Counted from the stretch's first letter, positions 9,815 to 20,789 are shown. The stretch: 64,000 bases of DNA from Candidatus Cryptobacteroides faecavium (GCA_017694995.1 JADIMB010000001.1:1-64000), one strand, 5' to 3'. The notes: generated by a model from the sequence alone, not told the origin. Translations and numbers: made by a program.

Positions 9815-10876
9815 TTACCTTCTTACCTTGAACGCAAAGATTATAGCCTCCTCGAAAGTCTCTCCGGGACGCAGGACTGTGGTAGGGTAGTCCGGTCTGT
9901 TCGGAGAGTCCGGGAAATGCTGACATTCGATGGCCACACCGTCATAGTCACTGTAAGAGCGTCCGCACTTGCCTTCAGGACAGCCTGCAAGCCAGTTACC
10001 CGTATATACCTGGACTCCCGGCTGGGTAGTGGTGACTTCAAGCACCCTCCCGCTTGCTGGGGAGTAGAGTTCAGCCGCAGTCTGGAGCTGTCCCGGCTCC
10101 GCCCCGTCGATGACCCAGCAGTTGTCATAGCCTTTCCCGTATTTCAGGGCTGGAAAATCAGCCTTGATATCGCGTCCCAGAGGCTTCGCCACGATGAAAT
10201 CCATCGGAGTGCCGGCCACCGGCTCGCTCTCCCCCGTCGGAATAAGAGTCTCATCTGTAGGAAGATACTCAGAAGCATTGAGCCTGAGCTCATGGTCAAG
10301 CACGCTCCCGCTTCCTTCACCGTCAAGGTTGAAATAAGCATGGTTGGTGAGATTCACCACCGTAGGGGCGTCGCTTTCAGCAGTGAGGGTAAGCCTGAGC
10401 TCGTTGTCCTCGCTCCACTCGTAGCGTGCCACAGCCTTGAGTGCTCCGGGATAACCCATCTCCCCGTCTTCGGAATAATACATGAACTCCACTCCGTCCT
10501 CATGTATCCTGCTCTCCCACACCTGGTTCTGGAACCCCTGCGGGCCGCCGTGCAGATGATTGGGGCCGTTGTTCACAGGCAGGGTGTATTCTTTCCCGTC
10601 CAGGGTGAAATGGCCTTTGGCTATCCTGTTGGCATATCTGCCGGGCACCTTTCCGGCGCAAGGGCCGTCATCGAAATAGCTCAGCGGGTCCTTATATCCG
10701 AGAACCACATCGGACAGCCGCCCGTCCCTGTCCGGCACGGCAACAGCCACTATACCGGCCCCGACGCTTGAAAGCTGCACATACGCCCCGCTGCTGTTTT
10801 TCAACGTATAACGCCAGATTTCCTTTCCGCATGGGGACTTGCCCCAGAGTTCTTTTTCTATGTCCATGGTTATCAA
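9815..10876 (-). CDS. galM: Aldose 1-epimerase (galactose mutarotase)
   Basis: PGRYANRIAKGHFTLDGKEYTLPVNNGPNHLHGG; LTNHAYFNLDGEG. Confidence 0.93.
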   Translation of the reverse strand: MITMDIEKELWGKSPCGKEIWRYTLKNSSGAYVQLSSVGAGIVAVAVPDRDGRLSDVVLGYKDPLSYFDDGPCAGKVPGRYANRIAKGHFTLDGKEYTLPVNNGPNHLHGGPQGFQNQVWESRIHEDGVEFMYYSEDGEMGYPGALKAVARYEWSEDNELRLTLTAESDAPTVVNLTNHAYFNLDGEGSGSVLDHELRLNASEYLPTDETLIPTGESEPVAGTPMDFIVAKPLGRDIKADFPALKYGKGYDNCWVIDGAEPGQLQTAAELYSPASGRVLEVTTTQPGVQVYTGNWLAGCPEGKCGRSYSDYDGVAIECQHFPDSPNRPDYPTTVLRPGETFEEAIIFAFKVRR

Positions 10877-10962
10877 GAATTAATGTTTCAAAAAATATTT
10901 TCGAGTATCAAAGATAATCATTTTTACTTGACCGGGTCACCTTGGTCCTGACACAGACATGA

Positions 10963-11943
10963 CTATTGTCCCGCTATTGCATGAAGCGCAGCGAACACCC
11001 TGTCTTCAGGTGCGTCTTTCAGAAGCACAGTCTTGTCCCTGTCAAGAAGATAGAGAGAAGGGATTGCCCTTACGTTGTACAGGAGGTCGGTACGGATGGT
11101 GAATGAAGGGTCATACCCGTTGTACCACCTGTCAGGATACTCTTTCAGGTATTCGTGCCAGGAGACGAGGTCCTCGTCGATATATATGTTGGCCACTGCC
11201 AGTCTGCCTGAAGAAACCAGGGAGCCCAGTACCGGATCCGATTCAAGCCTGCCGATGATGTGTTTGCAGGCCTCGCAGCCTGGATTGCTGAAAAACAGCA
11301 GGGTATATTCGGCATCCAGACTGTATAGAGTATGCATCCTTCCCTGACCGTCACTGAAAGTGAAATCGGCCGCAGGCGTGCCTGTCCTGTTCAGTGAGCA
11401 CATCCTGGCATCATACTCATAGCGCATCCTCTGCTCCGGTGTGAAACCTCCGTATGCAGCCATCCTGGAGACGAAAGGAAGATAAAGGTCCTCGCTGCGT
11501 ACCGGAGAATTGGGGTCGTAAAAATATTTGTATGCCAGAGCTGATACGGTCTCGAACACTGTGGAGGAGGTGTCCTTTGTCTCTACCGCTGAAATCCTGT
11601 CAAACAAGGAGGATACGGCCCTGCCGGCCTGTTCCGGCCCCGTCTTAAGGATAATTGATGTCCAGTCGGCGAAAGCCTGCTCGAGATCCTTTTCCGGCAC
11701 TCCGTTGACCATAGTGGAGTCACACGGATAAAAGGCCGATGTGTCGGTATATCCGTCCCAGTAATGCATTGCAAGGTATTCCATGGCATCCTCCCCGGAA
11801 GAAATGATGGACGGGACCTCAGGGACAGGGAAGGGCCGCGGAAGGGAAATTTCCCCTTGTCCTCCGGAACAGCCGGCCAGGGATGTGATAACACAGCCGG
11901 CCAGGGCCAGGCAGACTGCCTTTATATTGTCATAAATCTCCAT
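10963..11943 (-). CDS. DUF5106/thioredoxin-like lipoprotein
   Basis: Lipobox ..LAGC; HYWDGY..; FFSNPGCEACK thioredoxin-like CxxC; paralogue of 39955-40884. Confidence 0.7.
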   Translation of the reverse strand: MEIYDNIKAVCLALAGCVITSLAGCSGGQGEISLPRPFPVPEVPSIISSGEDAMEYLAMHYWDGYTDTSAFYPCDSTMVNGVPEKDLEQAFADWTSIILKTGPEQAGRAVSSLFDRISAVETKDTSSTVFETVSALAYKYFYDPNSPVRSEDLYLPFVSRMAAYGGFTPEQRMRYEYDARMCSLNRTGTPAADFTFSDGQGRMHTLYSLDAEYTLLFFSNPGCEACKHIIGRLESDPVLGSLVSSGRLAVANIYIDEDLVSWHEYLKEYPDRWYNGYDPSFTIRTDLLYNVRAIPSLYLLDRDKTVLLKDAPEDRVFAALHAIAGQ

Positions 11944-11999
11944 CTCGTAAATGAATTTCCCGGATATGTCTGTTAAAACGGATTAATTGTCCGGTGCAT

Positions 12000-12030
12000 T
12001 TTGGCAAAATTATAAAAATAATTAGATTTG
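12000..12030 (+). promoter_or_regulatory. TTTG-N19-TAGATTTG promoter
   Basis: TTTG 12000-12003, TAGATTTG 12023-12030, 26 bp upstream of ATG 12056. Confidence 0.6.
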
Positions 12031-12055
12031 CCGCCGGAATATTCTTGAGTGCTGA

Positions 12056-15049
12056 ATGAAATATTTTTTCTCCATTGTCGCATTGCTATTTTATGCTGTT
12101 TCAGCCAGTGCACAGTTCTATACCACAGGAGATGACCCGGGATCGCTGAAATGGTCAAGGATCCGTACCGGCCACTATGACGTGATCTACCCATGCGGGC
12201 TGGATTCTCTTGCGGGTGTATATGCCCTGAATCTCGAGAAATACCGCCTGGATGTCTCCAGGAGCGCAGGATACGCCCCGGGGGAATACACAAGGACAAG
12301 GATGCCTGTAATCCTGCATGCATACAACGCACAGTCAAACGGTGTGGTGGTCTGGGCCCCGAAGCGCATGGAACTCTTCACCACTCCCCAGGCGTACTCC
12401 CCGGAACCGATGCCATGGATACAGAACCTGGCCATCCACGAGTCCCGCCATGTGGCCCAGATGCAGCAGGGCATGAGCCATGTCTTCAGGCCGTTCAACT
12501 ACATTTTCGGACAGATGTGGACCGGGGCCATAGCCGGGCTGTATCCCAGCAAATGGCTCCTTGAAGGCGACGCCGTAGTGGCAGAGACAGCCCTCACAAA
12601 GTCAGGGCGGGGCAGGACGGCAGACCTTCTGAACTGGTATATGGCAGCTTTTGACAACGGGGATTTCCGCAAGTCAAAGAAATGGAAATACGGGTCCTAC
12701 CGCTATTACACTCCGAATGAATATTCCCTGGGATATTTCTACATAAGCGGGATAAGGTACCTGTACGACTGCCCTGACTTCACTTCAAGATATCTCCATT
12801 ATGCAGCCCGCAGGCCGTACAACCTTTTCTTCGAAAGAACTGTCACCAGAAGCATAAGCGGGAAGAATGTCCGCAATACATTCAATGAAATCATCACCTT
12901 CTACTCCGGCCTATGGGAAAGGGAAAGGGAACTCCGCAGGCCTTTCATCCCCTCAGAAAGGCTTTCTGACAGGAAAATAAGAAGATACACTGAGTATGAA
13001 GGAAACGAATCCGCTCCCGAGGGCATTTTTTCGATAAAAAGCAGCCTTGTCAGCAGCAGGGCGCTGGTACTGCATGAATCCTCCGGAAAGGAGAGAAGGA
13101 TCACGGCATTTGCAGGGGAGACAAGCAGGCTTGAATACTCTGACTCCACACGGCGCCTTTACTGGAGCGAGACTGTCCCCGGGGCGAGATGGGGACAGAA
13201 GTCAAACTCGAAGATAAGGTACTATGACCTGAAGGAGAAACGGAAGAGAAGCCTTACGCGAAGGGGCAAGCTCTTCAATCCTGCAGTGTCGGACAGCCTG
13301 GGCCTGGTCTGCGCCACGGAGTATCCGGCAGAAGGGGGCAGCAGGATAGCTGTCTTCAGGCATACCGGGGAAAGGGTGCTTGAAATAGACGCCCCTGATT
13401 CGCTGCAGGTAGTGGAACCGGCATGGATAGGGGACAGGATTTTCTTCTGCGGGATATCAGGATGCGGGTCAGGACTGTACTGCACAGGGCCGGTAGGAAG
13501 CGCAGAAGCGGGGCACGTCAGCATGGTGCTCGCACCCCAGCCTGTGAAGATCAACGGGCTTAAGTCTGAAGGAAACCGCCTCATGTTCACAAGCGACAGG
13601 AACGGCGTGAACGAGATGTACACATACTCTCCTGCCTCCGGAAAGCTCGTCCAGGTCACATCCACCCCTTATGGAGCCACGGACTTCCAGTACAGCCAGG
13701 ACGGGAAGATCCTGTATTACTCAGCCTACACACACGACGGGAAAATCCTCAGCAGGACAGATGCAGACTCGCTCATAAACAGGCAGGAAGACTTCAGCGA
13801 CATCCACATATACACAGTGGCTGAAAAGCTTTCGGAACAGGAAAGGGAGCTCGGCGCCTCAGCGGAAGAAGGCCCCGACGGGACTCTCCTGGACGCGGAA
13901 ACGGAGATTCAGAAGCCTTCAAAATACCGCAAGTTCCCTCATCTTTTCAACATACATTCCTGGGCGCCTGTATATTTCAGCTATGACAACATAAAGAATC
14001 TCAGCTACGACTACTACTATGACATGGTCTCCCTGGGTACGGCCGCCGTCATGCAGAACCACCTGGGCACCTTCACCGCCAATTTCGGGTATTCCGCACA
14101 CAAGGACCCTTATGACAGGGATTTCTGGAGACATTCCGGGCACGCCAAGTTCACATATACAGGACTTTATCCGGTAATAGAAGCCTCCGTGGACTTCAAC
14201 GACAGGGCCGCCAGGAGCAGTTTTCTCAACATGAGCATGGTGGATGACACACATTACATGGTCTCTCTCATGTCGCAGAGTTCCAGAGTGCCTTCCCTTT
14301 CGGGCACAGTGAGGACATACATACCGTTCAATTTCTCCTCAGGGGGATGGTACAGGGGATTCATACCGCAGCTTTCATGGTCGGCGAGCAATGATGTGGT
14401 CATAGGAAAGATAAACCAGTCCCTGACAGGCTCTGTACGCGCATACACCATGCTTGCTTCCGCCACTTCCGAGATATACCCTGACTGGGGAATCGGAGTG
14501 GAGGCCGGTGTGTCCGGATACATAGGGCAGTCTGACTGGTTCTCCCCGGTGGCATACGGGTATGTATACGGCTATCTGCCAGGATTCTTCGGCTCGCACG
14601 GATTCCGGCTTACCGCCACAGGGCAGATACAGACCAGGTCCGGGTCGCTCTTCTCCACAAGTGCCGTGAACAACCTCCCGAGAGGTCTCAGCTCAAGCAG
14701 CGCCGCTTCAAGCTACTTGTCCGGATACAGGTCAGACATCAAGTTCACAGTGGAGTATGCCCTTCCAGTATACCTGGGGGACTTCAACATATCTTCCGCC
14801 TTCTACGTAAAAAGGGCCGTACTGACACCTCATTTCGACATTACCCTCATGCCTGGAGGAAACCTTTTCTCGGCAGGAATCTCCGCCGCAGTGGAGTTCG
14901 GATGCTTCTTCTGGATAGGCACCCCTATAAGCATCGGAGTGACATATTCGTACAATGGAGGAAAATCATTCAGCGGCCTGGCAAGAGCTGCTGGTGACAT
15001 AGGACGCCACTATATAGGCCCCGTATTCAATATAAGCCTCCCGCAATAG
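12056..15049 (+). CDS. Outer-membrane protein with peptidase-MA-like HExxH domain, TolB-like propeller and C-terminal beta-barrel
   Basis: Signal peptide; IHESRHVAQM + WLLEGDAVVAET; repeated FTSDRNGVNEMY/YYSA propeller motifs; alternating aromatic beta-strands at the C-terminus. Confidence 0.7.
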   Translation: MKYFFSIVALLFYAVSASAQFYTTGDDPGSLKWSRIRTGHYDVIYPCGLDSLAGVYALNLEKYRLDVSRSAGYAPGEYTRTRMPVILHAYNAQSNGVVVWAPKRMELFTTPQAYSPEPMPWIQNLAIHESRHVAQMQQGMSHVFRPFNYIFGQMWTGAIAGLYPSKWLLEGDAVVAETALTKSGRGRTADLLNWYMAAFDNGDFRKSKKWKYGSYRYYTPNEYSLGYFYISGIRYLYDCPDFTSRYLHYAARRPYNLFFERTVTRSISGKNVRNTFNEIITFYSGLWERERELRRPFIPSERLSDRKIRRYTEYEGNESAPEGIFSIKSSLVSSRALVLHESSGKERRITAFAGETSRLEYSDSTRRLYWSETVPGARWGQKSNSKIRYYDLKEKRKRSLTRRGKLFNPAVSDSLGLVCATEYPAEGGSRIAVFRHTGERVLEIDAPDSLQVVEPAWIGDRIFFCGISGCGSGLYCTGPVGSAEAGHVSMVLAPQPVKINGLKSEGNRLMFTSDRNGVNEMYTYSPASGKLVQVTSTPYGATDFQYSQDGKILYYSAYTHDGKILSRTDADSLINRQEDFSDIHIYTVAEKLSEQERELGASAEEGPDGTLLDAETEIQKPSKYRKFPHLFNIHSWAPVYFSYDNIKNLSYDYYYDMVSLGTAAVMQNHLGTFTANFGYSAHKDPYDRDFWRHSGHAKFTYTGLYPVIEASVDFNDRAARSSFLNMSMVDDTHYMVSLMSQSSRVPSLSGTVRTYIPFNFSSGGWYRGFIPQLSWSASNDVVIGKINQSLTGSVRAYTMLASATSEIYPDWGIGVEAGVSGYIGQSDWFSPVAYGYVYGYLPGFFGSHGFRLTATGQIQTRSGSLFSTSAVNNLPRGLSSSSAASSYLSGYRSDIKFTVEYALPVYLGDFNISSAFYVKRAVLTPHFDITLMPGGNLFSAGISAAVEFGCFFWIGTPISIGVTYSYNGGKSFSGLARAAGDIGRHYIGPVFNISLPQ

Positions 15050-15118
15050 GAAGGCTTACAGCATGAACATCGTATTTCCATGAAGCCTGGCCCAGAAAAC
15101 AGGGCCTTCTCCACTGAA

Positions 15119-16357
15119 TCATCCTATCATCGGCTTGATGATGCCGAAAATCACATAAGCCACAACGAGCGTTACCACAATATTGAATCCCTGGGCTATC
15201 AGGAAAACTTTGAGCGGCGTGCGGTTCTCCCTGCTGAATATCTCCTTGAACCTTGTCTCGAGCCCGATGCATACGAAAGCTACGCTGAAAAGCGTGTTCT
15301 GGAACCCTTTTGTCACCTTTCCGACAGTTTTTGCGGTGTCAGCGTCCATACAGAAGCTGAACACAAGTGAAGCCAGGATGAACCCTACAACGAATTTAGG
15401 GAACCTGTCCCAGATGACTCCGAGGGTAGGCTTCTCGGCGCGGTTCTTCCCCTGGTACGACCACATGAGCGATATTACGAACGCGGCCACTCCCAGCAGC
15501 ACGTTCTGCGAGGACTTGACGATGACGGCAGTCTTTGCCGCTGTCTCCCCCACCAGAGTACCGGAGGCAGCCACGGCTCCTGTAGTATCTATTGTCCCGC
15601 CGAGCCATGCTCCGGCCACCTCTTCACTCAGTCCCATGAGGCCGGAAAGCCACGGAAGCAGATACATCATCGGTATAGCTATGATAAGCACCAGGGAGAT
15701 GACATAGGAGAGTTTCTTGTTGTCCCCGTTTATCACACCGCAAGTGGCTATTGCCGCGGATACCCCGCATATCGACACGGCGCTGGAAACCATAGTCCCC
15801 ATTTCCGGGTCTATCTTCATCCTCTTTCCGAGCCAGAAAGCGAAATACCACACTGTGAACACCACTATAAGGGACTGCACAAGCCCGTACGCCCCGGATT
15901 TCACTACTTCGCTGAAAATGATGGTGGAGCCCAGGCAGATGATGCCTATCTTTATGTAGAATTCACTCTGGACGGCCGACTTGAGCCAGTCAGGGACCCT
16001 GAACACATTGCTTATCAGAAGCCCGAGTATCACTGCGAAGAACACGGATTCGAATCCCAGCTCCTTCACGGCAGGAATTGAGGCTATGAGCTGTGCGCAC
16101 AGCGTAAGCGAGAAAATCACCAGCAGTGAAGGAAGTATCCACTTGAGAGGCTTCCCGAGCAAAGCGGAAGTCACGTAAGTGAGCAGAAGTACGAAAAGGA
16201 ACATATATCCAGCTGAAAGCCAGTCAGCTCCTGTCTTCAGGGAACTCGGCATTTCAGGCATCACATCAGGGAAGATACCTGCAAGAGCCAAAATCACTGC
16301 TCCTGCAAAGACTATGATCCAGTCCTCAGAAGCAAATTGTCTTAACCATTTTTTCAT
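15119..16357 (-). CDS. YeiH-family (UPF0324) putative membrane transporter
   Basis: Multi-TM; SAVSICGVSAAIAT; EVAGAWLGGTIDTTGAVAASG. Confidence 0.88.
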   Translation of the reverse strand: MKKWLRQFASEDWIIVFAGAVILALAGIFPDVMPEMPSSLKTGADWLSAGYMFLFVLLLTYVTSALLGKPLKWILPSLLVIFSLTLCAQLIASIPAVKELGFESVFFAVILGLLISNVFRVPDWLKSAVQSEFYIKIGIICLGSTIIFSEVVKSGAYGLVQSLIVVFTVWYFAFWLGKRMKIDPEMGTMVSSAVSICGVSAAIATCGVINGDNKKLSYVISLVLIIAIPMMYLLPWLSGLMGLSEEVAGAWLGGTIDTTGAVAASGTLVGETAAKTAVIVKSSQNVLLGVAAFVISLMWSYQGKNRAEKPTLGVIWDRFPKFVVGFILASLVFSFCMDADTAKTVGKVTKGFQNTLFSVAFVCIGLETRFKEIFSRENRTPLKVFLIAQGFNIVVTLVVAYVIFGIIKPMIG

Positions 16358-16485
16358 CTGTAGCAGTTTTTCATAAAGGGTGCAAAGTTAAAGCATTTTA
16401 GAAAAATTCCAAACCAGCATTCCAAAACGGATTTTTGACAATAATTCGTATCTTTGGACGTTGAAGCAAATACTCTTACATTACC

Positions 16486-17148
16486 ATGTCAATAAAAACT
16501 GAAAGCATCGCCACGTGCAGCCGCTGCGGCAGCCGTACACAGCTCACTACATACAAAAGCATAAACGTATCCGAGGACCCTTCCCTGAAAGCCAGGGTGA
16601 AAGACGGCTCCCTGTTCCTTTGGAAATGCCCTTCATGCGGCCAGATGAATCTCGCAAAATACGATACCCTCTACCATGACCCTGACAAGAGGATAATGGT
16701 ATGGCTCCTCCAGGACGAAAACATGTCTGAGACCCAGATGCACTCGATCACCCTCCACGCAAAAGCAATAGGGAACTATACCCTGCGCCGCGTCACGGAC
16801 ACGGGGTCACTCATGGAGAAAGTGATCATCCTCGACAGCGGGCTGGACGATGTCACAGTGGAGATGTGCAAATATGTGCTGAAGATGGAAATGGTCTCCA
16901 AGACTTCAGACGAGAAACATGCAAAAGACATCCTGGACATGCCCCTCCACTTCTTCAGATTCAACGATGCGGAAGATTCACGTTCAATGACTTTCGTCTA
17001 TCCCGAGAACGGACATATGGAACATCTTGACATAGGGTACAACGTATATGAGGACTGTACCGGCATACTGCAGAGAAACCCGGTCATAAAACCTGCGGAA
17101 GGTTTTGAGAAAGTCGATTCAGAGTGGCTCCGGCAGTACTTCGGCTAG
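16486..17148 (+). CDS. CpXC domain protein
   Basis: CSRCGSRTQLTTYKSINVSEDPSLKARVKDGSLFLWKCPSCGQ. Confidence 0.75.
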   Translation: MSIKTESIATCSRCGSRTQLTTYKSINVSEDPSLKARVKDGSLFLWKCPSCGQMNLAKYDTLYHDPDKRIMVWLLQDENMSETQMHSITLHAKAIGNYTLRRVTDTGSLMEKVIILDSGLDDVTVEMCKYVLKMEMVSKTSDEKHAKDILDMPLHFFRFNDAEDSRSMTFVYPENGHMEHLDIGYNVYEDCTGILQRNPVIKPAEGFEKVDSEWLRQYFG

Positions 17149-17170
17149 GGATGCCATGCAATAAAAAAAA

Positions 17171-17204
17171 GTCGTGCGCAGACCTCAGAGCATCTGCCAC
17201 GACC
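17171..17204. terminator. Terminator-like hairpin between convergent genes
   Basis: GTCGTGcgCAGA...TCTGcCACGAC with flanking A/T runs. Confidence 0.5.
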
Positions 17205-17253
17205 ATGATAAAAAAATAAAGTGTGTGTGTAGTGAAAAATAGTGCAGAACGCA

Positions 17254-18396
17254 CTACAATTTCCGTGCCCCGTCACTGATCACAACATCATATACCTTAG
17301 GTTCATGTCCGAACCTCTGGGTAAATGCTGCTTTTGCCTTCTCAATGAACGGCACATAAAGTTCATTCTTTACAAGATTGATGGTGCATCCACCGAATCC
17401 GCCCCCCATGACACGTGACCCGGTAACTCCACATTCCCTTGCTATGTTGTTGAGGAAATCGAGCTCTTCGCAGCTCACCTCATAAAGCCTGCTCATCCCG
17501 TAATGGGTCTCATACATTTTCTCCCCGACAGTCTCATAGTCATCCCTCTCGAGCGCGTCACACACATCAAGCACGCGCGCAACCTCGTCAATGACATATT
17601 CCGCCCTCATGTAGTCTTCTTCGGATATTGAATCCTTCACCTCGTCAAGCCACTCCCTGTTTGCATCCCTCAGGAATTCCACTTCAGGATGCCTTTCCCT
17701 GATGGCCGCGGCTGCCCTTTCACACGATTCGCGTCTCTTGTTGTATGCTGATGAAGCAAGCTCGTGCTTAACCACCGAGTCCAGAAGCACAAGACGGTAT
17801 CCTTCCGGATGGAACGGATAGTATTTATACTCCATAGTCTTGCAGTCCAGGCGCATAAGGTGGCCTTTCTTTCCGAATACAGATGCAAACTGGTCCATTA
17901 TCCCGCATTTCACACCACAGTAATTGTGCTCTGTGGACTGGCCTATGCGTGCAAGCTCGAACTTGTCTATGCCCAGGTTGAAAAGATGGTTGAGGGCAAA
18001 TGCGAATGTGCTTTCCAGTGCGGCTGAGGATGACATCCCGGCTCCAAGCGGCACATCGCCCGCAAAGACAGTATTGAACCCTGAAATCTCACCTCCTCTC
18101 TTGATGATCTCGCGGCACACACCGAAGATATACCTGGACCAGCTCTGGCTCGGTGCATCCTCCTCGGCGAGGCCGAACTCCACATATTCGTCAAGGTCGA
18201 GCGAATATGCGCATACTTTATTTGTACCGTTAAGCTTTATCTCGGCCATGATCCCCTTGTCGATAGCACCAGGAAAGACGAAACCGCCGTTGTAGTCTGT
18301 ATGTTCCCCTATCAGGTTTATCCTTCCTGCAGAGGCGAAGAAATCCCCGCTGCAACCAAAAAGAGTAGTGAATTTTTCAGAAATTTTCGTTTGCAT
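17254..18396 (-). CDS. galK: Galactokinase
   Basis: GRINLIGEHTDYNGGFVFPGAID; PLGAGMSSSAALE; MGGGFGGCTINLV. Confidence 0.96.
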   Translation of the reverse strand: MQTKISEKFTTLFGCSGDFFASAGRINLIGEHTDYNGGFVFPGAIDKGIMAEIKLNGTNKVCAYSLDLDEYVEFGLAEEDAPSQSWSRYIFGVCREIIKRGGEISGFNTVFAGDVPLGAGMSSSAALESTFAFALNHLFNLGIDKFELARIGQSTEHNYCGVKCGIMDQFASVFGKKGHLMRLDCKTMEYKYYPFHPEGYRLVLLDSVVKHELASSAYNKRRESCERAAAAIRERHPEVEFLRDANREWLDEVKDSISEEDYMRAEYVIDEVARVLDVCDALERDDYETVGEKMYETHYGMSRLYEVSCEELDFLNNIARECGVTGSRVMGGGFGGCTINLVKNELYVPFIEKAKAAFTQRFGHEPKVYDVVISDGARKL

Positions 18397-18476
18397 TGCT
18401 TTAGTGTGTATTATTATTTGTTTACATTAATCCAATACATCTTTCAAAGTTAATCAGTTTATTTATACTTCCAACA

Positions 18477-19484
18477 TTATTTGGATGTTTTATCGCTCTC
18501 CACAATGCCGATTACCGGCAAATGGTCGCTTACACCCCCGTTATACCTCGGTCCGGAATATGTCCTCAGCGGTTTCTTCCCCGGAGCCGAACTGTCGTCG
18601 GCCATGAGGAAAGGGACAGGGCATATGTCTGTCCTGACCCTGTCTTCAAGACCTTCTGATACGAACACCATATCTATCAGCTCCCATTTGCCTTTATAGC
18701 GGATTGTCCCCTTCCCCTCCTTTGACAGTTCCCCTGTCCTGTCGCACAGCGCACCTTCAAGGATGCCGAAGGCTTCCGCGTCAGGAGTATCGTTGAAATC
18801 CCCCATGGCTATGATGTTCCTGTGCCCTTCCGCCAGAAGGGAGTCTGCAATGTTCCTCAGGCAGGACATTGCGGCAATCCTCCTGGGCAGGGACTCCTTT
18901 TCTCCTCCATATTTGGAAGGATGGTGGTTCACTATGAAACAGAACTCCTCACCCCATCCTGACTTGAGCACCACCAGCAGGATGTCACGAGTCCTGAGCA
19001 TATCCCCGTTCCTGTCATGAACCCTGTGTACCGACGAACTGCAATATCCGAACATATCCTTCCTGTATATAAGCGCCACGTCAATCCCCCTCGGATCAGG
19101 AGAGTCATAGTGCACCTTTCCGTATCCGTATCTGTCAAGTGCGGTGGAATATATCACTGAAGATACCACAAAACTGTTCTCGACTTCAGCGAATCCGGCC
19201 ACGTCAGGCATCCTCCCGTATCTGCTTCCCGCCCACATCATGGCCTTTGCCACTGTCCTGCATTTGGTATAGAACCGCCCCTTTGTCCAGTGCCTTTCCC
19301 CGGATGAAGAGAACTCGCTGTCGGACTCTGAAGCCCCTCCGTCCTTCCAGTCAAAGAAGTTCTCCAGGTTCCAGAACATGAACATAAAGTCTATATCCCT
19401 GTCATCCGCAGCAGAGGCACAGGCCCCGTATGCTGCCAGAAGCAGGACACATACTGATGTCCTCATTAAAAAAGTCCTTGCCAT
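18477..19484 (-). CDS. Endonuclease/exonuclease/phosphatase family protein
   Basis: WNLENFFDW; GFAEVEN; MGDFNDTP; SDHLPV. Confidence 0.88.
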   Translation of the reverse strand: MARTFLMRTSVCVLLLAAYGACASAADDRDIDFMFMFWNLENFFDWKDGGASESDSEFSSSGERHWTKGRFYTKCRTVAKAMMWAGSRYGRMPDVAGFAEVENSFVVSSVIYSTALDRYGYGKVHYDSPDPRGIDVALIYRKDMFGYCSSSVHRVHDRNGDMLRTRDILLVVLKSGWGEEFCFIVNHHPSKYGGEKESLPRRIAAMSCLRNIADSLLAEGHRNIIAMGDFNDTPDAEAFGILEGALCDRTGELSKEGKGTIRYKGKWELIDMVFVSEGLEDRVRTDICPVPFLMADDSSAPGKKPLRTYSGPRYNGGVSDHLPVIGIVESDKTSK

Positions 19485-19647
19485 AGCTCAATGTAATTTC
19501 TGTCCGGCAGTGCAAATATCATCCATCCTGGAAACAAAAAGCCATAAAAGAAGAAATAGTTTATTAAACAAACAGAAAAAATATTAAAATTCAGAAAATT
19601 CTGCAGTTTATAGTATCTTTGCGTGCTCATAAAACAGTTATTGATAT

Positions 19648-20751
19648 ATGTCATTGAAATGTGGTATTGTAGGACTTCCTAATGTAGGCAAGTCCACATT
19701 GTTCAACTGTATAAGTTCAGGCAAGGCCCAGAGTGCGAATTTCCCGTTCTGCACAATAGAGCCTAATATCGGCTCCACCATCGTGCCGGACAAGAGACTC
19801 GAGGTGCTGGAGCAGCTGTGCCACCCGAAAAGGGTGGTCCCGGCTACGGTCGAAATAGTGGATATCGCAGGACTTGTCAAAGGGGCAAGCAAAGGAGAAG
19901 GCCTGGGAAACCAGTTCCTTGCCAACATAAGGGAAACAGATGCCATACTCCATGTGCTAAGGTGTTTTGACGACCCCAATATCGTGCATGTGGACGGCAG
20001 CGTGGATCCTGTCCGCGACAAGGAGGTGATAGACATGGAGCTGCAGATGAAAGACCTGGAAACTGTGGAAAACAGGCTGGCAAAGGTGCAGAAGCAGGCG
20101 CAGGCAGGTGGAGACAAGAGTGCGAAGAAACTTTACGACATACTCCAGAGATACAAGGAAGTGCTCCTTGAAGGAAAGTGCTGCAGGACAGTGAAATTTG
20201 ACTCACCTGAAGAACAGCAGCTTGCAAAAGAACTGTTTCTTCTGACAAACAAGCCGGTCATGTATGTCTGCAATGTAGACGAGTCATCAGCAAAAGACGG
20301 TAACGCCTATGTGGAAATGGTAAGGCAGGCCGTCAAGGACGAAGATGCGGAAATCCTGGTGATTGCAGCCAAGATAGAGTCCGACATCGCAGAGCTCGAA
20401 AGCTACGAGGAAAGGCAGATGTTCCTGGAAGAGATGGGACTTGAGGAATCAGGCGTGGTGAGACTCATACAGAGTGCGTATTCACTACTCAACCTCCAGA
20501 CATTCTTCACAGCCGGAGCCGACGAATGCCGCGCCTGGACCATCAACAAAGGCGACAAGGCGCCTAAAGCCGCAGGAGTGATACATTCTGACTTTGAAAA
20601 AGGATTCATAAGGGCAGAGGTCATTAAATACGAAGATTTTGTGCAGCTCAAGTCAGAAGCGGCATGCAGAGCGGCAGGAAAACTCGGTATTGAAGGAAAA
20701 GACTATGTAGTGCAGGACGGAGACATCATGCATTTCCTTTTCAATGTCTGA
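19648..20751 (+). CDS. ychF: Redox-regulated ATPase YchF
   Basis: CGIVGLPNVGKSTLFNCIS; NFPFCTIEPN; VDIAGLVKGASKGEGLGNQFL. Confidence 0.96.
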   Translation: MSLKCGIVGLPNVGKSTLFNCISSGKAQSANFPFCTIEPNIGSTIVPDKRLEVLEQLCHPKRVVPATVEIVDIAGLVKGASKGEGLGNQFLANIRETDAILHVLRCFDDPNIVHVDGSVDPVRDKEVIDMELQMKDLETVENRLAKVQKQAQAGGDKSAKKLYDILQRYKEVLLEGKCCRTVKFDSPEEQQLAKELFLLTNKPVMYVCNVDESSAKDGNAYVEMVRQAVKDEDAEILVIAAKIESDIAELESYEERQMFLEEMGLEESGVVRLIQSAYSLLNLQTFFTAGADECRAWTINKGDKAPKAAGVIHSDFEKGFIRAEVIKYEDFVQLKSEAACRAAGKLGIEGKDYVVQDGDIMHFLFNV

Positions 20752-20789
20752 TCCCTTTATCACTCTGCCTGGCAGTCAGGGCATTACTA

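Noticed and set aside
9785-10771. 328-aa plus-strand ORF
   Set aside because: Antisense to galM, which has clear family motifs; shadow ORF from GC-rich third codon positions.
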